Below are positions 25,878 through 34,800 of a stretch of DNA of 64,000 bases, piece after piece. A program made the position numbers and the translations under genes. Position 1 is the first letter of the stretch, and each line of letters opens with the position of its first letter. Origin of the DNA: Pareuzebyella sediminis (lineage in GTDB: Bacteria > Bacteroidota > Bacteroidia > Flavobacteriales > Flavobacteriaceae); NCBI RefSeq assembly GCF_008367235.1, contig NZ_VTZS01000003.1:496001-560000 (forward strand). The letters run 5' to 3'. The notes beneath the pieces were generated by a model that was given only the letters and a program-made list of their open reading frames with translations, was not told the origin of the DNA and did not search any database.

Positions 25878-25885
25878 CAAAGGTA
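25878..25885 (-). promoter_or_regulatory. -7 box candidate for rpiB
   Basis: Minus-strand TACCTTTG (plus strand CAAAGGTA) is a perfect TAnnTTTG match, 42 bases before the rpiB start. The -33 element is not obvious. Confidence 0.45.
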
Positions 25886-25955
25886 CAAAATTGAAATGCT
25901 TTACCACATACTATGATCACTTCACAACATTCATTTTTTAACTTCTAAAAATAGC

Positions 25956-26376
25956 TGTTGATTTGTGTCTCTTAATTGTGGTTGGGTTGTTAATAAACTT
26001 CTAAAATAAAATCATTACTAAATTTTGATTTTTGGTTTCGAATGTTCTTTACAAAAACACTTTAAAAGAACATAACTATTTTTTTGAAACTTAATACCCA
26101 CATATTATCACAGACTATCTTCTAATTAACATTCTATTAAAGTTCACTTATCAATATTTTAATGTTGATATGGGTTATCAACCTATTTTGATAACTAATT
26201 TAATCTGTTGATTAAGAGATATATCGACTTGGTACAAGTTGTCAATAAATACTACAATTGGTTAGAAGCAAGTTTTTATCTTTTTTTTTGTTAGCATTAT
26301 TAACAGAGTATCATAACCATCATTTTTTATTTAAATTTTAAAAAGAAAAAATAATACTTATACTAATTGTTGATAA
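25956..26376. other. Candidate replication origin: AT-rich gap with DnaA-box-like 9-mers
   Basis: The 622-base gap between divergent rpiB and rnr has no ORF or RNA gene that I can see. It contains at least eight 9-mers close to TGTTGATAA/TTATCAACA, one or two changes from the DnaA box TTATCCACA: 25956, 25988, 26148, 26163, 26175, 26186, 26206 and 26368 (start positions, both orientations). Five of these fall in 67 bases (26148-26214), next to long A/T tracts at 26270-26350 that could unwind. parS sites lie 32-34 kb away. oriC is an inference; dnaA itself is not in the window. Confidence 0.4.
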
Positions 26377-26457
26377 CCTTTGGGTTTGTAAGAAAATAGA
26401 ACTTACAAGGCCTGATGGAATTATAATTCGTAATTTTCGAACTTAATAATATGATGA

Positions 26458-28650
26458 ATGTCGAAGAATAAGAAAAAGGCTAGAAACCATAGAAATAATG
26501 AGATTACCAAAGGTATCTTTACGGTACTAGAGAAAGAACCCAAAAAAAGTTTTAATTATAAACAAATAGCTTCAAAGCTCACTTTAACAAATACCCAAGA
26601 CCGGAACCAATTAATAAAAAGATTGGGCCAACTAAAGGATAAAAAAAGAATAGTTGAAGAAGAACCTGGTAAATATCGTGCATTGGGTACTAATAAAAAC
26701 CATCTTGAAGGGCGTGTTGACCTAACCGGTCGAGGGAACGCATATATTGTTGTAGAAGGAATTGAAGACGATATATTTGTGCCTTTCAATAAACTAAATA
26801 AGGCCTTTCACGGTGATATTGTAGAAGTTCAGGTATACACACGCAAGAAAGGTAAGAAACAAGAGGGCGAGATCATTAAAATAATCGAGAGGAAGAAAAA
26901 GGAATTCGTAGGAATTTTGGATATGCAGAAAACATTTGCTTTCGTAAGGCCTACCGATTTTAGAATGTATACCGATTTTTTTATTCCTAAGGAGAAAATA
27001 AGGGGTGCCAATAATGGCGATAAAGTTGTTGTTACCTACGAAAGTTGGCCAGAGAGCGGCGATTCCCCTATCGGAGCGGTAAAGGAGGTATTAGGAAGGC
27101 CTGGGGAGCACAATACGGAAATACATGCCATTCTTGCGGAATATGGACTTCCCTATGAATTTCCAGCTGAAGTCGAACGTTTTGCAGATACAATCGACAC
27201 GACCATTAAAGAAGAAGAAATTGCGGTAAGAAGAGATATGCGTAGGGTATTGACGTTTACCATAGACCCGAAAGACGCAAAAGATTTTGATGATGCCCTT
27301 TCCTTTGAAATATTGGAAAATGGCAATTTTGAAATCGGAATACATATCGCCGATGTCTCGCATTATGTGATACCAGACACCTTGTTAGACGATGAAGCTT
27401 ACGAAAGGGCGACCTCGGTATATCTTGTAGATAGGGTTGTTCCCATGCTTCCTGAAATACTCTCAAACAAAGCTTGTTCTTTGCGGCCCAATGAAGAAAA
27501 GTATACATTTTCTGCGATTTTTGAATTGAACAGGAAGGCTGAGGTTAAAAAACAATGGTTCGGAAAAACGGTAATTGATTCGAATGAACGTCTTGCCTAT
27601 GAAGAAGCCCAACATATTATTGAGACAGAAAAGTCCTATATTCCAGAAGAAGTATCCATAAGGGATACGTCCTATTCACTTTCGGAAGATATCGTTGAAG
27701 CGATCCTAGAACTAAATAAATTAGCGAAGATAATGCGTAAACGACGCATGCAGCAAGGAGCGATTTCTTTTGATAAGGTTGAAGTTAGGTTTAACCTTGA
27801 TAAAAATAACGAGCCGGAAGGAGTTTATTTCAAAGAGTCAAAAGAGGCCAACAAGCTCATTGAGGAGTTCATGTTATTGGCCAATAGAAAGGTGGCTGAG
27901 TATATTGGCAAACAGAAACCTGAGAAAACGTTTGTCTATCGTATTCACGATGATCCAGACGAAGATAAATTAATGGCTCTCAACGGAATTATTTCCCGTT
28001 TTGGCCATAGGTTGGATTTTAAGGATAAAAAATCGATAAGCGCATCATTAAATCAACTTTTAGCGGATGTACAGGGCAAGAAAGAACAAAATCTTGTCGA
28101 TACGTTAACCATACGAAGTATGAGCAAAGCTATTTATACCACTGAAAATATTGGACATTATGGTTTGGCTTTTGATTATTATACCCATTTTACTTCACCT
28201 ATCCGGCGATATCCCGATGTCATGGTACATCGCCTCTTGCTACACTATCTCAACGGAGGAAATTCAGTAAAATCAGAAGTATACGAACAGAAATGTAAAC
28301 ATTCCTCCGATATGGAATATTTGGCGTCAAGTGCCGAGCGTGATTCAATTAAGTATATGCAAATTAAGTTTATGCAAGATCATCAAGATCAAGAATTTGT
28401 GGGTGTAATTAGCGGCGTAACTGAATGGGGTATTTATGTAGAGATTATTGAGAACAAGTGCGAGGGCATGGTTCGAATAAGTGATATAAAGGGTGATTAT
28501 TATATCTTTGATGAGAAACAATATGCAATCGTTGGGGAACGCACCAACAAAACCTATCAACTTGGTGATGAAGTTATTGTTATGGTAAAAAATACCGATT
28601 TGATAAAGCGCCATCTAGATTTTGCCCTGTTGGGAAAACCAGAGGAATAG
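26458..28650 (+). CDS. rnr: Ribonuclease R
   Basis: 730 residues. Order of domains: N-terminal winged helix (about 10-65), two cold-shock OB domains (about 75-230), the RNB catalytic domain (about 255-590) with TIDPKDAKDFDDALS holding the metal aspartates, and FTSPIRRYPDVMVHR near its end, then a C-terminal S1 domain (about 640-725, FVGVISGVTEWGIYVE). It is a processive 3'-to-5' exoribonuclease that degrades structured RNA. The start ATG at 26458 is followed by a lysine-rich stretch. The gene is divergent from rpiB across the long AT-rich gap. Confidence 0.96.
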   Translation: MSKNKKKARNHRNNEITKGIFTVLEKEPKKSFNYKQIASKLTLTNTQDRNQLIKRLGQLKDKKRIVEEEPGKYRALGTNKNHLEGRVDLTGRGNAYIVVEGIEDDIFVPFNKLNKAFHGDIVEVQVYTRKKGKKQEGEIIKIIERKKKEFVGILDMQKTFAFVRPTDFRMYTDFFIPKEKIRGANNGDKVVVTYESWPESGDSPIGAVKEVLGRPGEHNTEIHAILAEYGLPYEFPAEVERFADTIDTTIKEEEIAVRRDMRRVLTFTIDPKDAKDFDDALSFEILENGNFEIGIHIADVSHYVIPDTLLDDEAYERATSVYLVDRVVPMLPEILSNKACSLRPNEEKYTFSAIFELNRKAEVKKQWFGKTVIDSNERLAYEEAQHIIETEKSYIPEEVSIRDTSYSLSEDIVEAILELNKLAKIMRKRRMQQGAISFDKVEVRFNLDKNNEPEGVYFKESKEANKLIEEFMLLANRKVAEYIGKQKPEKTFVYRIHDDPDEDKLMALNGIISRFGHRLDFKDKKSISASLNQLLADVQGKKEQNLVDTLTIRSMSKAIYTTENIGHYGLAFDYYTHFTSPIRRYPDVMVHRLLLHYLNGGNSVKSEVYEQKCKHSSDMEYLASSAERDSIKYMQIKFMQDHQDQEFVGVISGVTEWGIYVEIIENKCEGMVRISDIKGDYYIFDEKQYAIVGERTNKTYQLGDEVIVMVKNTDLIKRHLDFALLGKPEE

Positions 28651-28741
28651 ACAATTTTTTGGAATTGATTTTGTTTATAGAATAGGGAATCGATCAAAAA
28701 GAACCTTAGGGCCTAAACGGTCTGTCTTATAAAACGAATAC

Positions 28742-29425
28742 ATGAAACAGTTCGTGTTGCTTGTGATATTATGTACTGGGTTTTTAAAGTTGTTGTCAGC
28801 CCAGAATACAGAGGTAACTAAAGATCTTACTCGGTTTACAGAGGTAAAGGCCTATGATGGGCTGTCTGTAAATTTGGTTAAATCTGATGTGAACAAGGCT
28901 GTAATTACGGGAGACAATATTCAGAAGGTTGCTATTGTAAACAATGATGGCGTACTAAAAATACGCATGCAAATAGATAAGATTTTTAGTGGATATCACA
29001 CTTTTGTGGATCTTTATTACACGGAAAAACTGGTTATTATAGACGTAAACGAAGATGCCAGAATTTCATCCCAAGAGACTTTTAAACAAGATATTCTCGA
29101 GCTGAAGGCACAAGAGGGGGGAGAACTGTCGATACATGCCGAGGTAGAACAATTATTGATAAAAACGGTTACAGGAGGGGTTATTACTACTACAGGTTCC
29201 TCAGACTTGCAAGATGTTGCTATAAACACTGGAGGAGTCTACGAAGGAAAGGAATTGAAGACCAAGTTTTCTACGGTCAATGTCAACGCAGGGTCAAGGG
29301 CTGAAATTTTTGCCTCAGATTATGTGAAGGCCACAGTTAAAGCCGGAGGTGAAGTCTTAGTTTATGGGGATCCGGACAAAATGGACGAAAAAACGGTTTT
29401 CGGCGGAAAAGTCATTCGTATGTGA
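28742..29425 (+). CDS. Secreted GIN-domain (DUF2807) protein
   Basis: 227 residues with a signal peptide (1-20, LLSAQ). The remainder is a right-handed beta-helix-like putative auto-transporter adhesin head GIN domain: FTEVKAYDGLSVNLVKSD near the start and repeated short strands with glycine turns (VITGDN, INTGGVYEGKEL, VNAGSRAEIFASDYVKATVKAGGEVLVYG). Proteins of this kind are common in Bacteroidota and their role is unknown. It follows rnr by 91 bases in the same direction. Confidence 0.85.
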   Translation: MKQFVLLVILCTGFLKLLSAQNTEVTKDLTRFTEVKAYDGLSVNLVKSDVNKAVITGDNIQKVAIVNNDGVLKIRMQIDKIFSGYHTFVDLYYTEKLVIIDVNEDARISSQETFKQDILELKAQEGGELSIHAEVEQLLIKTVTGGVITTTGSSDLQDVAINTGGVYEGKELKTKFSTVNVNAGSRAEIFASDYVKATVKAGGEVLVYGDPDKMDEKTVFGGKVIRM

Positions 29426-29551
29426 TAGGTAATCCGCTATAGTTTTACATACTCCTCTTTCCAGTTTTTTGAACGGTAAGTAAATGTTGGGTTGTTACAA
29501 AGGTGTTTTATAGAACAAACCTAAAGGATCAACCCTCTATTGATTAAACAA

Positions 29552-30232
29552 ATGTTAGACAATATACAGGCAGCGATTCCATTGGGCTTTTTTTTGAGCT
29601 TTATGATCGGGCCTGTTTTTTTTGTACTACTAGAAACAAGTGCCATAAAGGGCTTCAGAGCTGCTATCATTTTTGATTTAGGCGTTATTATAGCGGACGC
29701 CTTTTTCTTGGTTATCGCTTATTTCAGTAGTTTTCAGCTCTTGGAAAATCTTAGCAATCAGCCAGGACTATATGTGTTCGGGGGCGTTATACTTTTTGTG
29801 TATGGTCTCACTACTTTTTTCAAAAAACCACCAATAAATAATTCCGCTAATATAAAAACGAGCAAAAGCGATTATTTAAGTCTTTTTATAAAGGGCTTTT
29901 TATTGAACTTTATCAATATTGGTGTTCTTGTCTTTTGGCTAGGACTAATAATTGTGGTTGGCCCTAGTCTAGAAAATGATGCCACTAGTATCACGGTTTT
30001 CTTTTCCTCCATGCTGGGGGCTTATTTTGTCACTGATATTTTCAAGATTTTATTGGCGAAACAGTTGAAAAAAAAATTGACCCCGAGAAGAATCCACAGG
30101 ATTAAAAAAGGACTGGGAATCATTTTATTGATTTGTGGTCTGATACTTATCGTAAAGGGTTTTTTACCGAAGGATAGCCTCAATATCGAAGAAGGTATTG
30201 AGCAAATAGAACGAAGTGTTTATGATCAATAA
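29552..30232 (+). CDS. LysE-type amino acid exporter family protein
   Basis: About 226 residues with five to six membrane segments; the start MLDNIQAAIPLGFFLSFMIGPVFFVLLETS carries the family's glycine/proline-rich first helix. A TTG at 29540 would add four residues; I prefer the ATG at 29552. LysE/RhtB proteins export amino acids or similar molecules. This subgroup is typical of flavobacteria, and its substrate is unknown. A terminator follows immediately. Confidence 0.88.
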   Translation: MLDNIQAAIPLGFFLSFMIGPVFFVLLETSAIKGFRAAIIFDLGVIIADAFFLVIAYFSSFQLLENLSNQPGLYVFGGVILFVYGLTTFFKKPPINNSANIKTSKSDYLSLFIKGFLLNFINIGVLVFWLGLIIVVGPSLENDATSITVFFSSMLGAYFVTDIFKILLAKQLKKKLTPRRIHRIKKGLGIILLICGLILIVKGFLPKDSLNIEEGIEQIERSVYDQ

Positions 30233-30238
30233 GAAATA

Positions 30239-30269
30239 AAAATCCCGCATTCTATGCGGGATTTTATTG
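30239..30269. terminator. Terminator between the LysE-type gene and tRNA-Cys
   Basis: AAAATCCCGCAT (30239-30250) pairs perfectly with 30254-30265 around a TCT loop: a 12-bp stem, A-rich on the left and T-rich on the right. It can end both the exporter transcript and the convergent tRNA transcript. Confidence 0.85.
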
Positions 30270-30340
30270 AGGCATCGAGCGGATTCGAACCGCTGTACAA
30301 GCTTTTGCAGAGCTCTGCCTAGCCACTCGGCCACGATGCC
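30270..30340 (-). tRNA. tRNA-Cys (anticodon GCA)
   Basis: 71 bases. The acceptor stem GGCATCG pairs with CGATGCC; the anticodon arm is GAGCT - CTGCAAA - AGCTT with anticodon GCA; the T arm GCGG-TTCGAAT-CCGC is standard. The discriminator base is U, as required for cysteinyl-tRNA synthetase. CCA is not encoded, as is usual in this group. Confidence 0.95.
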
Positions 30341-30422
30341 AGATATTTAAATGGTCAAACCTTTAAGGTGGCACTAGTTATAATTCTGAATTCCGTTAGT
30401 AGCTGAAATACGAACGAAGTTG

Positions 30423-30430
30423 CAAAGTTA
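30423..30430 (-). promoter_or_regulatory. -7 box candidate for tRNA-Cys
   Basis: Minus-strand TAACTTTG (plus CAAAGTTA) fits TAnnTTTG, followed by CAAC, about 80 bases before the tRNA. T-rich sequence sits at the -33 distance but no exact TTG. Confidence 0.45.
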
Positions 30431-30454
30431 AGTGGTTTTTAATGATTTGAAAAC

Positions 30455-30877
30455 TTAACCCTCTCTTTTTTCTTTAAGCACTACAGTGACCTTTTCAACA
30501 TCTCCACCTATAGGTGGATTTATTTTGGACACGGAAACCTTAGCTCTTTTTACTATAGGTATTTCTTTAAAAATTCTACCAATTATTTTTTTAGCCACAT
30601 ATTCCAAAAGTTTTGAGGGTTTCCCCATTTCTTCTTTTACAATGTGGTTAATGTGTACATAATCTACAGTATCTGATAACCGGTCGGAAAGAGAAGCCTT
30701 CGAAAGATTGGCCGCAACCGTAACGTCGACGAGGTATTCACTGCCAATAGCTGTTTCTTCCTTCAAACATCCGTGATGGGCATAGACCCTTATATTTTTG
30801 ACTTTAACCCTACCCACTGTCCACAATCTTTTTGCAAACTTAAGGGAATCTAATGAAAAAAAAGCATCTGCTTTCAC
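30455..30877 (-). CDS. folB: Dihydroneopterin aldolase
   Basis: Up to 140 residues; the conserved domain begins at VKVKNIRVYAHHGCLKEETAIG, the substrate-binding start of FolB, with the catalytic lysine expected in ...KINPP near the end (SVSKINPPIGGDVEKVTV). The ATG at 30877 adds about 20 residues; a GTG at 30817 (VGRVKVKN) gives the N-terminus I would expect for the family and may be the real start. FolB makes 6-hydroxymethyl-dihydropterin in folate synthesis. It lies 28 bases after sprF on the same strand, so the adhesin transcript may run into it. Confidence 0.92.
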   Translation of the reverse strand: MKADAFFSLDSLKFAKRLWTVGRVKVKNIRVYAHHGCLKEETAIGSEYLVDVTVAANLSKASLSDRLSDTVDYVHINHIVKEEMGKPSKLLEYVAKKIIGRIFKEIPIVKRAKVSVSKINPPIGGDVEKVTVVLKEKREG

Positions 30878-30905
30878 GATTAGTTCTCGTAAAACATATG
30901 GCTTA

Positions 30906-31859
30906 TTAGTAGGTGCATCGACAATTGCTAAGCCCTTGGAAAAGATCTACCCCAATGGTTACTACGTGGGTTCCTGTACTGTAGGAAATAATCTCGTTCA
31001 ATATTATTTGATAGGAGTAGCCAAAATAAAAATTGCTTTTTTTTAGACCCGCAAAGGGCGCGATGTAAAGAGGATCACCTATTTGGTCGTTCAAAAAACG
31101 ATAATTTATACCAGCATAATAATAGTCTTCAAAATCATACCATCGAAATTTTAGGTTCAAATCTGTTTCCGAACGGCCATCACTTTCAAATATTTTAAAC
31201 AAAAGTGAGGGTTCAATCTCGAGGTCTGAATTCTTGTTTTTTCTATATCGATAACCAGTGTAAACGTAATAATTTCTTAGCTCATTGGGTTCATCAGCGT
31301 TGAAAGTAAATTTTGTCGGGTCTTTACCCAAAAGATTAGAGGCATTGGCACTAAAATAAAATTTACCATAACGATACATGGCACCCACATCGAAATTATT
31401 GTTAGTCGTTTGGCGATTGTTGATAACCCCTGGATCTAAATTGGCATCTATAAACTGGTCGATGTCTATCCTGAATTGGTTGAAGTTGTACGATATACCA
31501 AAAGACAAGAATTCATCGTCGTATCGGTCTAATGTTAGGTGATGGGCAAAGGAAACACGAGCTCCCTGTTGTTTGGTGTATCCATTTTTATCATTGTATA
31601 AAAAGAGTCCAATACCTGACTTTTCACCCAAACGCATATCAGCGGCCAACGATTGGGTTTGGGGGGCATCTTTAATTCCAACCCATTGGGCAAGTCCATT
31701 GAGCCTTATCTTGACATGGTCACCGATGCCCGCATACACGGGAGATAAGACAAAAGGGTTATCTGCGAGATATTGCGATAATTGGGGGGAATTGAGCTCT
31801 TGGCCCCATGAGGTTATAGAGCTTGACAAGAGCAGTAAGGTCCATAGTAATTTACGCAT
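30906..31859 (-). CDS. sprF: PorP/SprF family type IX secretion outer-membrane protein
   Basis: 317 residues with a signal peptide (1-19, SITSWG-Q). QLSQYLADNPFVLSPVYAGIGDHVKIRLNGLAQWVG is the diagnostic PorP/SprF N-terminus, followed by amphipathic beta-strands of an outer-membrane barrel ending in an aromatic-rich hairpin region. In Flavobacterium johnsoniae SprF is needed to display SprB at the surface and is encoded just after sprB; the same order is seen here, 20 bases after the giant adhesin gene. The symbol is given on family plus order. Confidence 0.9.
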   Translation of the reverse strand: MRKLLWTLLLLSSSITSWGQELNSPQLSQYLADNPFVLSPVYAGIGDHVKIRLNGLAQWVGIKDAPQTQSLAADMRLGEKSGIGLFLYNDKNGYTKQQGARVSFAHHLTLDRYDDEFLSFGISYNFNQFRIDIDQFIDANLDPGVINNRQTTNNNFDVGAMYRYGKFYFSANASNLLGKDPTKFTFNADEPNELRNYYVYTGYRYRKNKNSDLEIEPSLLFKIFESDGRSETDLNLKFRWYDFEDYYYAGINYRFLNDQIGDPLYIAPFAGLKKSNFYFGYSYQIILNEIISYSTGTHVVTIGVDLFQGLSNCRCTY

Positions 31860-31879
31860 GGTGCATTGTAGGTTAAGTT

Positions 31880-34800
31880 TTATCGATATAGGGTAAAGTG
31901 GCCAAAAAATTCTCGTTCATCATTTTCACCGTTTAGCTGAATGACGTACCAGTAATCTCCCGAGGGCAGTTCTTTTTCGTTGTATTTACCATCCCATCCG
32001 GTATGATCCTGTGAAATGTGAGCCACCACCCTACCATAACGGTCATAAATTTTTATTAGTATCTCAGGGAACTGCTGTATATTCCTTGGTTTCCAAAAAT
32101 CATTTTCATTATCCCCATTTGGGGTAAAGAAATTAGGAATTTCGATATCTATAAATTCTATATAGATGCTGGCCAGGGCTTCACATCCATTTTCGTCGAC
32201 CACGGTAACTTCATAAGTATCTGTTCTGTTGATAACGAAGGTGTTATCGGGGCCATTATCAATATCTCCAAAATAAAAGGTATATGCCTCTCGGCCGCCT
32301 TGAGCTATAGCAGTGATTTCGTTGATGTTATTTTGCTGTAAGGTCAAGGTTAAGGGTTCAAAATCCATGATTTCAAAGTCATAGGTCTTGATACAACCCG
32401 ACGATGATGCCACGGTAACGAAATGTGCTCCGGGAGTCATATCCCTGAAATAAGGGTTGAGCTGCATGTCAAGCGGATCGGTAGAATCTAAGGCATACAT
32501 TACGTCTCCAGCGATAGTTTCATCCTCAAGGATAATATTGACGTAGTTATTTGGAATGGTATCGTTACAACCGTACACAGGAGTCACTTCTGCGTTGAGA
32601 TTTACACCTTGATCAACAACGGCCGGCACTACGTATTCACAATCATTGGCATCCCGCACGTATACGAAGTAAGCGCCCGGGGCAAGTCCGGTGTATATCA
32701 ATCTGTCTTGCTCAAAATCATCTAAATTGTTCAAGCTAGTTCTGAATGGGGCCGTGCCTCCTGTAATTTCTATGGTAATAGTACCGTCTAAATCTTCTTC
32801 ACAAGTTTCAGGCGTAGTGACTACAGTAGCCACCAAAGGTTCTGGTTCAAAAATGGTGTACTGTAATTCAATAAAACAGCCATTTTGGTCTTGGGCTATT
32901 ACGGTATAGGTAATTCCTGTTGGGGATCCTGGTAGTTCATCAAAAACGTTTTCGGTATCGAATTTATCCAAACGAGGTGAAATGGCGTATTGGTATCCGC
33001 CAGAACCTCCTTCAAGGGTTACCGAAATGCTACCGTCGTTCTCGCCAACACAGGTTACATTCGACACACTATCCGTATAAGTGAGCGGCAAGGGCTCGGT
33101 TATAATAACCTCTTGAGGAGGTGCCATACAATCGCCACTTGTCACGTTTACGTAATAGGTCCCGGCAGTAAGGTCTGCAAAGGTTCCCGAAGTCTGAGGA
33201 CCCGCTATTCGATCGGCCGCATTAAGTGCGGTTCCGTTGTAAGCGTTATAAAGCTCATAGTTGTAATTACCTAATCCTCCTTCCGCGTCGGCGTAAATGA
33301 TAGCTGTATTTTCACCTGTACAGTTTATTACCGCCGAGCTATTATCGACATACAATATCAGTTCCGGGATTGCTTCAATGCTAACGCTATTTGAAACATT
33401 GGCCGCGCAACCTTGAGCGTCTATGACATAATATTGATAGGTGCCTTCATTTCCGGCAGCTATATTGAAGGTGTGGGTATTGCCGCCGCTCATGGGCACA
33501 AAGTTCAAATTGTCGGTACTGTACTGATAGGGGCCCGTTCCACCACTGGCAGTAAGCAGCAGTTCGGCCTCGGTTGCACAGGTCATAGCGCTAGTTTGAG
33601 TTAGCGAACTGGTCACTTCGGATGGCTCGTTGATGCGCACTTGATTGGTCTCTACATCACAGTTCCAGCCATCAACGACGGTTACACTGTATACACCTTC
33701 ACCTAAGCCTGTAAAAGTAGACGATGATTGTTGGCCAGAAGAGAATTCAATTGTCGCCCCTGCGGCATCGTAATAGTTCAGGCGATATTCATAGGAGCCG
33801 CTTCCTCCGCCGGTTACCACGGCGGTAACAGTACCATCCGTGTTATCATAGCACGACAAGTCGGTGACTAAGGGAATGGCATTTGCTGTTATGGGGGTAG
33901 GAGTTGCTAGCACTTCGGTATCCGTTGCAACACAACCACCGCTATCGGTTACCGTAACATCATAGTTACCCGAGGAAAGACCAGTAAACAACATGGCTTG
34001 TACATTGTTCGCGGTATAAGTCTGGCCCGAAGTCGTATTGTTCAATACGATATCGTAGGGCCCATAACCACCAGTTACGTCCACTAAAATTTCTCCTTGG
34101 TCATCGGTACAAGTAGCACTTCCTACAGGAGTTGCATCGGCGACAAGCGGCATGTCTGGAGATGCTATGGTTATTGTGTTCGAATCTTCAAAACATCCTG
34201 GAGCCGTGGTTTCCGTGACCCTTACGAAATAGTTTCCGCCAGATAGCCCTGTAATGGCCATTGGATTGGTGGACGTGTTACCAGATCCCGTCTGAACACT
34301 TGCGCCCGCTTGTGTGAGTACTTCGTAATCATAGGAGCCAGAATAACCGGTTATATTTATTTCAACGATGCCATTGCTATCCCCAAAGCAGGTGACCGAT
34401 GATGTCGGCGTAGCGACGACGTCGATAAGGTCATAAGGCAAAATTTCATAAGGGGCAGTATCAACATAACATCCCGTGGCAGTATCCGTAATTCTAAAAG
34501 TATAACTTCCCACCGCAGTCAAGTTATAATTTGCCGTTGTATTGGTGGAAGCCGTTTGTACGCCGTTCGGATTTCCGATAGGTAGCAATTCGAAGGTGTA
34601 AACATGTGGGTTTCCATCGTCGGCTACGGTAATTAGCACCTCTTCCGGCCCAGCACATGTAATCGATGCAACTTGGGACACCGTAGGCACAAAAGAATTG
34701 ATCGGGTCAATGGTTTGGGTCGGCAAGAGAAATGTACATCCGTTGGCATCACGAATCTCAAAGTCGTAAGTCCCTGCGTTTAGCACGTCATAGGTAAATA

